Shown: positions 42,143 to 49,262 of the stretch, in pieces
Numbering within the stretch: the stretch's first letter is position 1
Layout: every line of letters starts with the position of its first letter
Source of the DNA: Sphingomonas kyeonggiensis
Lineage (GTDB): Bacteria > Pseudomonadota > Alphaproteobacteria > Sphingomonadales > Sphingomonadaceae
Reading direction: 5' to 3'
NCBI RefSeq assembly: GCF_030812785.1
Contig: NZ_JAUSTJ010000003.1
Span: forward strand, 806,001 to 870,000
Length of the DNA stretch: 64,000 nucleotides
Notes under the pieces: generated by a model
Database searches by the model: none
Seen by the model: the letters and a program-made list of their open reading frames with translations, nothing else
What the model was told of the DNA's origin: nothing
Made by a program: the position numbers and the translations under genes

Positions 42143-42835
42143 TCAGACGGTCGCGACTTCGGCGACGTCGACCTTCACGCCCGGGCCCATCGACGAGCTC
42201 AGGGCGACCTTCTTGAGGTACTTGCCCTTGGCGCCCGACGGCTTGGCCTTGACCACTGCGTCGACCAGCGCGTCGAAGTTCGCGCGCAGGTCTTCCGCCG
42301 GGAACGACGCCTTGCCGATGCCCGAGTGGATGATGCCGGCCTTTTCGACGCGGTACTCGACCTGACCGCCCTTGGCAGCCTTGACGGCTTCGGCGACGTT
42401 CATGGTGACGGTGCCGAGCTTCGGGTTCGGCATCAGGCCCTTCGGGCCCAGCACCTTGCCGAGACGGCCGACCAGGCCCATCATGTCCGGGGTCGCGATG
42501 CAGCGATCGAACTCGATCTTGCCGCCCTGGACGATCTCGAGCAGGTCCTCGGCGCCAACGACGTCGGCGCCAGCCTCGCGAGCCTCATCGGCCTTCGCGC
42601 CCTTGGCGAACACGCCGACGCGCACGGTCTTGCCGGTGCCCTTGGGCAGCGTGACGACGCCGCGGACCATCTGATCGGCGTGACGCGGGTCGACGCCCAG
42701 GTTCAGCGCGACTTCGATCGACTCGTCGAACTTGGCGGTGGCGTTGGCCTTCACCAGCGCGATCGCCTCGTCCACACCGTGCAGCTTCTCGCTGTCGATG
42801 GTCCAGGTCTTCTGCTTCTTGGTCAGCTTTGCCAT
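42143..42835 (-). CDS. rplA: Ribosomal protein uL1
   Basis: A 230-residue protein of the L1 stalk, which helps release the E-site tRNA. It begins MAKLTKKQKTWTIDSEKLHG and has the conserved VDPRHADQMVRGVVTLPKGT, VGAEDLLEIVQGG and GLMPNPKLGTVTMNVAEAVK segments. The ATG at 42835 follows GGAGGG at 8 nt; the earlier in-frame start adds six residues that overlap rplK. It starts 4 nt after the rplK stop, so they are one operon. Confidence 0.98.
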   Translation of the reverse strand: MAKLTKKQKTWTIDSEKLHGVDEAIALVKANATAKFDESIEVALNLGVDPRHADQMVRGVVTLPKGTGKTVRVGVFAKGAKADEAREAGADVVGAEDLLEIVQGGKIEFDRCIATPDMMGLVGRLGKVLGPKGLMPNPKLGTVTMNVAEAVKAAKGGQVEYRVEKAGIIHSGIGKASFPAEDLRANFDALVDAVVKAKPSGAKGKYLKKVALSSSMGPGVKVDVAEVATV

Positions 42836-42839
42836 GGTA

Positions 42840-43271
42840 TCAGCCCTCCACAACCTGGAGGCCCATCGCGCGGGCCGAGCCCTCGATGATGCGGGTGGCC
42901 GCCTCGATATCGTTAGCGTTGAGGTCCTTCATCTTGACCTCGGCGATCTTGCTCAGCTCCGAACGGGCGATCTTGCCCGCCGAGACCTTGCCCGGCTCCT
43001 TCGAGCCCGACTTCAGGTTCGCGGCCTTCTTGATCAGATAGGTCGCCGGCGGGGTCTTGGTCTCGAACGAGAACGAGCGGTCCGCATAGACGGTGATGAC
43101 GGTGGGGAGCGGGGTGCCCTTTTCCACGTCGCCGGTCTGGGCGTTGAACGCCTTGCAGAATTCCATGATGTTCACGCCGCGCTGACCCAGGGCAGGGCCG
43201 ATCGGAGGCGAGGGGTTTGCAGAGCCGGCCGGCACCTGCAGCTTGATATAGCCGGTAATCTTCTTTGCCAT
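42840..43271 (-). CDS. rplK: Ribosomal protein uL11
   Basis: A 143-residue protein of the GTPase-associated centre. It starts MAKKITGYIKLQVPAGSANP and has the proline motif PSPPIGPALGQRGVNIMEFC, typical of L11. The C-terminal 23S-binding domain is complete and ends GSARAMGLQVVEG. It is the first gene of the rplKA unit; its usual upstream neighbour nusG is 11.5 kb away. The TATACC hexamer near 43330-43335 (minus) could be a -10 for this unit, but I see no good -35. Confidence 0.98.
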   Translation of the reverse strand: MAKKITGYIKLQVPAGSANPSPPIGPALGQRGVNIMEFCKAFNAQTGDVEKGTPLPTVITVYADRSFSFETKTPPATYLIKKAANLKSGSKEPGKVSAGKIARSELSKIAEVKMKDLNANDIEAATRIIEGSARAMGLQVVEG

Positions 43272-43572
43272 GTCACTCTCTTTCGTAGGGCGCCGTGCCG
43301 AGGCTTGGCGTCCATGATCAAGTCGAGCGGTATAAGCGGCCGTGCGAACACGACCTCCCGCGGATTTCCGTAGCTGTTGCTTTGGAAGGGCGCGCTCCTA
43401 GCGCAATCTGCGTTCCAGTGCAATTGCTTCCGTGCTGAAGTGGCGCGAACCGGCCCGCCACGCGAGAGTTGGTGTCATCAAACTGACTTGATTAACTTTT
43501 GTTAATGACGCTGAACTGTCATCGCTCCGGCGCACCGGCCCCCCGTTCAACTCCCTGGGGGGACCTCCAAAA
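43272..43572. promoter_or_regulatory. Divergent control region between rplK and a TonB receptor
   Basis: These 301 nt must contain the promoters of both genes. A palindrome ATTAAC-TTTT-GTTAAT at 43491-43506 lies 67 nt before the receptor start. On the minus strand, TATACC near 43330 is the only -10-like element for rplK. The receptor-proximal half is AT-rich compared with the flanks. Confidence 0.5.
43491..43506. promoter_or_regulatory. Palindrome upstream of a TonB receptor
   Basis: ATTAAC and GTTAAT are perfect 6-bp complements with a 4-nt spacer, overlapping a possible TTGATT -35 hexamer. A regulator bound here could block the receptor promoter. Confidence 0.4.
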
Positions 43573-46110
43573 ATGCGCAACGCCAAGACCCGTTTCCTCG
43601 CGCGCCCGGCGCTCGCTGCGCTGGCGCTGAGCATCGCCGCACCCGCCTTCGCGCAGGAGCAGGCGGCGCCCGCAGCCGAGGCGCAGGACGCGCCGCAGGA
43701 CATCGTCGTCACCGGCCAGCGCGCCGCCCAGCGCGCCGCGAACCTCGAGAAGCGCGATGCCGACAACACGGTCGAGACGCTGCACGCCAATGACGTGGGC
43801 AAGCTGCCCGACCAGAATGTCGCCGAGGCGATCAAGCGCCTGCCGGGCCTGTCGGTCGCCAACGACCAGGGCGAGGGCCGCTATGTCATCATCCGCGGCA
43901 TCGATCCCAACCTGATCAACGTCACGCTGAACGGCCAGACGCTGCCGGCGCCCGAGCCTGCTGGCCGCCAGGTCAAGCTCGACGACCTGCCCTCGGGCAT
44001 GATCCAGTCGGTCACCGTCAGCAAGTCGCTGCTCGCCAGCCAGGATGCCAATGCGGTGGGCGGCGAGGTCAACATCAAGACCAAGACCGGCTTCGACAGC
44101 CGCACCCCCTTCTTCTTCGACGCCCGCGGCGCCATCGGCCGCTACGACATGAACCACAAGGCGCCGTGGGAGCTCGACGCCACGCTGGGCGGCCATACCG
44201 ACACGCTGGGCGCGGTGGTCTCGGTCAACTATTCGAGCCGCCCGATCGAGACGGAGAATTACCAGGGCTCCGCGGCGTGGAATGGCGCCGGCACGCCCGA
44301 CGGCAACGGCCTGCGCGACTATAACCTTACCCGCACCCGGCTGGGCGTGGTCGGCAATTTCGACTGGCACCCGAGCGACGCAGTGAAGCTGTACCTGCGC
44401 ACCAGCTATTCGAAGTTCCAGGACCACGAGACCCGCGACCAGAACCGCCTGGCGATCACCACCTTCACCCCCGGCGCGCTCAAGGCGACCGGCACGATCC
44501 TGGTCCGCCGCCGCGAGGAGGACGACAACACCAAGTCGGCCACGCTGGGCGGCGAGTTCGACCTGGGCGGCGGCAAGCTCGAGGCTTCGGGCGGCTGGAC
44601 CCGCGCGGTGAAGATCGACCCGATCCGCAGCGAGTTCACCTTCGGCACCAGCAAGGGCGGGGTGTCCGCGAGCTTCGACAACAGCACCGATCCCTATACG
44701 CTGGCGCCCGGCGGCACCTCGGCCGGGGTGTTCGACGATCCGAGCCAGTTCAAGCTGACCAAGTTCAACTACGAGACGCGCCAGGCCAGCGAGGACCTGT
44801 GGCAGGGCCGGCTCGACTATACGCTGCCGATCTCGGTGGGCGAGGACAGCGCAATCAAGGTCGGCTTCAAATATCTCGACCGCCGCAAGAAGAACAATCA
44901 GGACAAGCGGAACTACAAGAACGGCGCCACGGCCTGGACGATGACCAATGTCGCCTATGCCGCCGATCCGAGCTTCTATGACGGCCAGTTCCATTTCGGC
45001 GAGCGGATCGATTACGGCGCCGCGCTGGCTTATACCAACGCCAATCCCGGCGTCCTGGCGATCGACAATGCCGGCACGCTCGCGGACTCGCTGTCGAGCG
45101 ACTATGACGTGCGCGAGAAGATCACCGCCGGCTATGCGATGGCGACGCTGCGCTTCGGCGCGCTGACCCTGATCCCGGGCGTGCGGGTCGAGCATACCGA
45201 CGACGATATCCGGGCGAAGATCGTCCAGAGCGGCTCGACGCTGGCCGATGGCTACAACAGCCATGGCGAGAACGGCTATACCGACTTCTTCCCGGGCCTG
45301 AACGCCAAGTTCGAGATGGCGCACAACCTGTTCCTGCGCGGCGCGCTGACCACGGCAATCGGCCGGCCCAACTATGCCGATCTCGCGCCCTACATCACCG
45401 TCGACAGCGGTGCCGCGCCCACGGCGATCGCGCTCGGCAATCCCGACCTGAAGCCCTATCGTGCGGTCAACTACGACGCCTCGATCGAATATTATCCGAC
45501 CCCGGACAGCCTGTTCGTCGCGGGCTTCTTCCACAAGGACATCGACAACCCGATCTACAAGAGCGGCGGCCTGGTCACCAACGGCGTCTATGGCGGGGTG
45601 ACCTATGCCAGCGCGCTGGTCACCAAGCCGATCAACGTCGACAGCGAGACGCTGAGCGGCGTCGAGTTCAACCTCCAGACCCAGTTCACCTTCCTGCCGG
45701 GCCCGTTGAGCGGCTTCGGCGTCTCGGCGAACTTCACCCATGTCTGGGGCCATGCGAACGGCATCGGCAATCGCGGCGACCTGCCGCTTGCCTTCCAGTC
45801 GAAGAATGTCGGCAACGTCCAGCTGTTCTACGAGAAGTACGGCATCGCCGCGCGCCTGGCCTTCAACTATCGCTCGTCCTATCTCGACACGCTCAACCTG
45901 CCCGCGGCCTCGGGCGACCAGTTCACCGACGGCAATGGCCAGCTCGACCTGCACGTCAGCTACCAGATCATGCCGGAAGTGACGGTGTTCGGCGACGCGG
46001 TGAACCTGACCAACGCGCCGTGGCGCCGTTATATCGGCTCGAAGCAGCTCCTGGTCGAGCGCGAGCAATATGGCGCGCTGCTGCGTGGTGGCGTGCAGCT
46101 GCACTTCTAG
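43573..46110 (+). CDS. TonB-dependent outer-membrane receptor, likely phosphate-ester linked
   Basis: An 845-residue receptor of the type with a DNVAEAIKRLPGLSV-like plug, common in Caulobacter and sphingomonads: PDQNVAEAIKRLPGLSVAND, YVIIRGIDPNLINVTLNGQT, and LPSGMIQSVTVSKSLLASQD followed by ANAVGGEVNIKTK. The signal peptide ends AAPAFAQ, the TonB-box region reads DIVVTGQRAAQRAANLEKRD and the barrel ends RGGVQLHF. The ATG at 43573 follows GGGGGGACC. An AppA-type phosphatase gene starts about 15 nt after the stop, so the pair is probably one operon for organic phosphate such as phytate. That ligand is an inference from context. Confidence 0.94.
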   Translation: MRNAKTRFLARPALAALALSIAAPAFAQEQAAPAAEAQDAPQDIVVTGQRAAQRAANLEKRDADNTVETLHANDVGKLPDQNVAEAIKRLPGLSVANDQGEGRYVIIRGIDPNLINVTLNGQTLPAPEPAGRQVKLDDLPSGMIQSVTVSKSLLASQDANAVGGEVNIKTKTGFDSRTPFFFDARGAIGRYDMNHKAPWELDATLGGHTDTLGAVVSVNYSSRPIETENYQGSAAWNGAGTPDGNGLRDYNLTRTRLGVVGNFDWHPSDAVKLYLRTSYSKFQDHETRDQNRLAITTFTPGALKATGTILVRRREEDDNTKSATLGGEFDLGGGKLEASGGWTRAVKIDPIRSEFTFGTSKGGVSASFDNSTDPYTLAPGGTSAGVFDDPSQFKLTKFNYETRQASEDLWQGRLDYTLPISVGEDSAIKVGFKYLDRRKKNNQDKRNYKNGATAWTMTNVAYAADPSFYDGQFHFGERIDYGAALAYTNANPGVLAIDNAGTLADSLSSDYDVREKITAGYAMATLRFGALTLIPGVRVEHTDDDIRAKIVQSGSTLADGYNSHGENGYTDFFPGLNAKFEMAHNLFLRGALTTAIGRPNYADLAPYITVDSGAAPTAIALGNPDLKPYRAVNYDASIEYYPTPDSLFVAGFFHKDIDNPIYKSGGLVTNGVYGGVTYASALVTKPINVDSETLSGVEFNLQTQFTFLPGPLSGFGVSANFTHVWGHANGIGNRGDLPLAFQSKNVGNVQLFYEKYGIAARLAFNYRSSYLDTLNLPAASGDQFTDGNGQLDLHVSYQIMPEVTVFGDAVNLTNAPWRRYIGSKQLLVEREQYGALLRGGVQLHF

Positions 46111-46127
46111 GCCGAAGGGACAGGATG

Positions 46128-47363
46128 ATGCGCAAGGCGATGACGTTCCGCACTCTGCTGGGCGGCGTCGCCCTGATGCTCAGCCTGGGCGGCAACGGGC
46201 CTGCGGGACCCGCCGCCGACGCCCCGCCGCCGGGGCTGACCGTGGACCGCGTCGTGCTGCTGATGCGGCACGGCGTGCGCCCGCCGACCAAGGCGCCGCC
46301 GATACCTGCGGGCATGGCGGCCGACCCCTGGCCGAGCTGGCCGGTCGCGCCCGGCTGGCTCACTCCGCACGGGGCGGAGGCGGTCGGCCGGCTTGGTGGA
46401 TGGGACGGTGCGCGGTTGCGCCGGCTTGGGGTGCTTCCCGCTACCGGCTGCCCGGCAAAAGGCGCGGTTACCGTGGTCGCCGACAGCGACCAGCGCACCA
46501 TTGCCACCGCCGATGTCTGGCTCGCCGCGCTTGCGCCGGGCTGTGCCATCCCCAGCCGCCACCGGCCGCAGGGCGAGGACGACCCGATCTTCTCGGGTGA
46601 CGGCAGCGTCGATCCCGCCATTGCGAATGCGGAGCTCGCCACGGCGATCGGGCCGGGTGGCATCGCCGCGGTGGAGGCGCGCTTCCATCCGCTGCTCACA
46701 CGGCTCGACAAGATCCTCTGTGGTGCGGCCACAAGCGGGTGCGGCGTCTCCGCCGCGCCTTCGCGCATCCTTCCCGCCGGCGCCGGCAAGCGTCCCAAGC
46801 TGGAGGGCGCACTCGATCGTGCCTCCACTGTGGCGCAGATCCTGCTGCTCGAATATGGCGAGGGCAAGCCGATGGCCGAGGTCGGCTGGGGCCGGGCGAC
46901 TGCCGGGGATGTCGCCGCGCTGTCGGCGTTCCACGCGCTCGAATTCCGCCTGCTCGCCCGTCCGCCGCACCTCGCTGCTGAGCACCTCGCCGGCATCGCG
47001 CCGATCCTGGTCGAGGGACTGACCGGCAGCGCGGCGGTGACGCTCGTCTCCGGGCACGACACCAATGTCGCCAATCTGGGCGGGCTGCTCGACGTGCACT
47101 GGCAGGTGCCGGGGATCGCCGCCGACGACCCTGCGCCGGGCGGGGCGATCGTGCTGGAACGGCTGCGTGACGCAACGGGCGCGCTCTACGTCCGCGCACT
47201 CTACCGGTCGCAGACGCTCGAGCAAATCCGCAGCGCCGGGCCGCTCGTGGCCGATGCACCCTATCGTGCGGTGCTGGCGATCCCGGGATGCGCGGCGCGG
47301 GGCATCCGGGGCCTGTGCACGCTCGCCCAGTTCGAGGAGAAGCTGGCGCCCGCGCTGCGCTGA
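46128..47363 (+). CDS. Histidine acid phosphatase, AppA/phytase-like
   Basis: A 411-residue exported phosphatase. The catalytic motif RHGVRPPTK begins at residue 47, after the strand VDRVVLLM, and the second motif reads GHDTNVANLGG with His310 and Asp311, closely matching the HDTNLANLGG of AppA-type 4-phytase. The nearby GGAIVLERLRD also matches that family. It hydrolyses phosphate monoesters in the periplasm and, with this motif set, phytate or sugar phosphates are plausible. Two tandem ATGs (46125, 46128) follow AAGGGA; I chose the second for spacing. The signal peptide is moderately hydrophobic (TLLGGVALMLSLGG). It is coupled to the preceding receptor gene. Confidence 0.92.
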   Translation: MRKAMTFRTLLGGVALMLSLGGNGPAGPAADAPPPGLTVDRVVLLMRHGVRPPTKAPPIPAGMAADPWPSWPVAPGWLTPHGAEAVGRLGGWDGARLRRLGVLPATGCPAKGAVTVVADSDQRTIATADVWLAALAPGCAIPSRHRPQGEDDPIFSGDGSVDPAIANAELATAIGPGGIAAVEARFHPLLTRLDKILCGAATSGCGVSAAPSRILPAGAGKRPKLEGALDRASTVAQILLLEYGEGKPMAEVGWGRATAGDVAALSAFHALEFRLLARPPHLAAEHLAGIAPILVEGLTGSAAVTLVSGHDTNVANLGGLLDVHWQVPGIAADDPAPGGAIVLERLRDATGALYVRALYRSQTLEQIRSAGPLVADAPYRAVLAIPGCAARGIRGLCTLAQFEEKLAPALR

Positions 47364-47394
47364 CACCCTTTCCGATCAATCATGCCTTGCCAAT

Positions 47395-47425
47395 CGGTCC
47401 GGCCATGACCAGTCTGGCCGGACCG
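47395..47425 (+). repeat. Perfect 10-bp stem-loop after the phosphatase
   Basis: CGGTCCGGCC and GGCCGGACCG enclose an 11-nt loop. It lies 30 nt past the phosphatase stop and may limit readthrough to the next gene; no T-run follows. Confidence 0.55.
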
Positions 47426-47489
47426 GCGGCACGAGCGAAGCTCCCATGAGACTGCCGGGGCAATCCAGGAGGCGCCTGGAGAAGATGCC

Positions 47490-48137
47490 ATGTTCAAGCA
47501 TAATCGTACGGCTGCATTCGCGGCCATCGGCCTGATCCTCGCTAGCGCGGGGGTCGCCTGGGCCTACACCACCGACGTCGATGCCCGCGGCAGCATCACC
47601 AATATCAGCAACGGCAAGCGCTTCACCATCCAGCAGCGAACCGACAGCACGCCGGGCAGGGCGGAACTGCGCGGCACGTCGAGCACCACCGGCGCCTCGG
47701 CGAGCGGGCGGTTCAAGCTGGTGAGCGGCGGCAAGTATGTGAGCGTGATGCAGGTGCTCAACGTCGTCGCGGCAGGGAGCACTTCGGGCCCGTCCGAACC
47801 GATCACCCAGCTCGCGGTGCGGCCCAAGTCGGGCGGCAATTTCGAGTTCTACGTGGTGCAGGGCGGGCAGGTGTGCAGCGGCGCGCCGACCGTGGTGATC
47901 GGCAGCTCCTATGACGTCAGCGTATCGGTGAGCACCGGGCAGACGCCGGAATACCGGATCAACGGCGTGATCTGCAAGAAGTCGAACCCCGACGGGGACA
48001 AGGCGGGCACCGTCTTTGACGGCAGCCTGAAGAGCGGGCGCCATTTCTACCCGAAGATGGGCGCCTACAATACGAGCAGCAACCAGTCCCAGAGCGGTGG
48101 TGGCTCGACGATCGAGTGGACCGAGATCGCGATCTGA
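47490..48137 (+). CDS. Exported PL7-like (alginate-lyase-like) jelly-roll protein
   Basis: A 215-residue secreted protein with signal peptide ending GVAWAY. Three landmarks line up with polysaccharide lyase family 7: PGRAELRG (family R-S/T-EL-R), VMQVLNV (family QIH or QVH), and HFYPKMGAYNT (family YFKAGxYNQ), with the final GGGSTIEWTEIAI strand. In place of the catalytic His of QIH there is Leu, so it may be a binding protein or an altered lyase. Two Cys (QVCSG, VICKK) probably form a disulfide. GGAGAAG precedes the ATG. It follows the receptor-phosphatase pair on the same strand. Confidence 0.72.
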   Translation: MFKHNRTAAFAAIGLILASAGVAWAYTTDVDARGSITNISNGKRFTIQQRTDSTPGRAELRGTSSTTGASASGRFKLVSGGKYVSVMQVLNVVAAGSTSGPSEPITQLAVRPKSGGNFEFYVVQGGQVCSGAPTVVIGSSYDVSVSVSTGQTPEYRINGVICKKSNPDGDKAGTVFDGSLKSGRHFYPKMGAYNTSSNQSQSGGGSTIEWTEIAI

Positions 48138-48144
48138 TGGGTAT

Positions 48145-48194
48145 TCCCTTCTCCCCGTGGGAGAAGGGAGGGGCCCGCCCGCGCAGCGGGTGGG
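48145..48194. repeat. Tandem palindromes
   Basis: TCCCTTCTCCC-CGT-GGGAGAAGGGA (48145-48169) is a perfect 11-bp inverted repeat. CCCGCCCGC-GCA-GCGGGTGGG (about 48174-48194) follows. Together with the terminator-like hairpin at 48255 they fill the gap between convergent genes and resemble dispersed REP-type clusters. Confidence 0.65.
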
Positions 48195-48254
48195 AAGGAT
48201 GAGGGCGGGCGCGCCACGGACGATATCGTTCGAGGAGAGCTCACCCTCACCCAA

Positions 48255-48279
48255 CCCTCTCCCAAAGGGAGAGGGCTTT
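48255..48279. terminator. Hairpin terminator between convergent genes
   Basis: CCCTCTCCC-AAA-GGGAGAGGG forms a perfect 9-bp stem. On the plus strand it is followed by CTTTC. On the minus strand it lies just after the cyoD stop but without a T-run. Confidence 0.6.
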
Positions 48280-48629
48280 CAATGTCCCCCCATGTCCTGC
48301 GGCATCGGCATCATGTTGGCGTTGAGGTGGTACATCACCCACACCGAGCCGCCGATCGTCAGGATCACGATCACCGCGGTGAACAGGAAGGCGAGCAGTG
48401 TCCATCCGCCCTCGGACCGCGTGTCGAGGTGCAGGAAGAAGACGACATGGACGATGATCTGGACGATCGCGAAGGCGAAGATCGCCGCCACGGTCCAGCC
48501 GGGCGAGAGCGGCGAGCCGTTCATCACCAGCCAGAACGGGATCACCGTCAGGACGATGGCGAGCAGCGCGCCGATGCGGTGGCCATTGCCGTGCCCGTGC
48601 GTGCCGGGCGTTTCGTGCGGGGTGCTCAA
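48279..48629 (-). CDS. cyoD: Cytochrome bo3 quinol oxidase subunit IV
   Basis: A 116-residue inner-membrane subunit with three transmembrane segments (IGALLAIVLTVIPFWLVMN, VAAIFAFAIVQIIVHVVFFL, LAFLFTAVIVILTIGGSVWV), which helps assemble the oxidase. It starts at TTG (48629), which overlaps the cyoC stop, behind GGAG at 7 nt. A longer upstream frame is only the shadow of cyoC. It is the last gene of cyoABCD; no cyoE (heme O synthase) follows here, so that enzyme must be elsewhere. Confidence 0.92.
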   Translation of the reverse strand: MSTPHETPGTHGHGNGHRIGALLAIVLTVIPFWLVMNGSPLSPGWTVAAIFAFAIVQIIVHVVFFLHLDTRSEGGWTLLAFLFTAVIVILTIGGSVWVMYHLNANMMPMPQDMGGH

Positions 48630-49261
48630 CGGATCACTCCATAGAGATAGACGAAGGTGAAGACGCCGATCCAGATGATGTCGAGGAAGTGCCAGAACAT
48701 CGACAGGCAGATCAGGCGGCGCTTGGTCGCCGGGTTGAGGCCGTGCTGGCCGAGCTGGATCAGCATGGTGACGATCCACACCAGGCCGACGGTGACGTGC
48801 GCGCCGTGGGTGCCGACCAGAGTGAAGAAGGCCGAGAGGAAGGCGCTACGGTTCGGCCCGGCATTCTCGGCGATCAGGTGCGAGAACTCGTAGAGCTCGA
48901 TCCCGACAAAGCCTGCGCCGAGCAGCCCGGTGAGCGCCAGCCAGAAGCGGACGGGACCGACCCGGGCCGCCTCCATGTGCGGCATCGCTTCCCCGAAGGT
49001 GATCGACGAGGCGAGCAGCAGGCCGGTGTTGAGCGCGACGAGCTTCAGGTCGAAGATCTCGCGCGGGACCGGGCCGCCAGCATAGGCGCCGGCCACCACC
49101 CCGAACATCGCGAACAGCGAGGCGAAGATGAGCGCGTCGCTCATCAGGTAGATCCAGAAGCCGAGGATCGTGGGGCCGCTGGCCCCGTGATCGTGATGCT
49201 CCTCTTCCTCGGTCAGGTGCCAGACCGGCTCGGCCTGGGGTTCCAGTGTGTGGTCGGTCAT
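48626..49261 (-). CDS. cyoC: Cytochrome bo3 quinol oxidase subunit III
   Basis: A 211-residue inner-membrane subunit of the heme-copper oxidase family with five helices, including GFWIYLMSDALIFASLFAMF, GFVGIELYEFSHLI and LISMFWHFLDIIWI-like SMFWHFLDIIWIGVFTFVYL. It begins MTDHTLEPQAEPVWHLTEEE. The ATG at 49261 is 1 nt after the cyoB stop; a start six codons earlier is less likely. It does not carry cofactors but stabilises subunit I. Confidence 0.96.
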   Translation of the reverse strand: MTDHTLEPQAEPVWHLTEEEEHHDHGASGPTILGFWIYLMSDALIFASLFAMFGVVAGAYAGGPVPREIFDLKLVALNTGLLLASSITFGEAMPHMEAARVGPVRFWLALTGLLGAGFVGIELYEFSHLIAENAGPNRSAFLSAFFTLVGTHGAHVTVGLVWIVTMLIQLGQHGLNPATKRRLICLSMFWHFLDIIWIGVFTFVYLYGVIR

Positions 49262-49262
49262 G

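Noticed and set aside
48145..48279. Possible short CRISPR-like array
   Set aside because: The repeats are three different palindromes without equal spacers.
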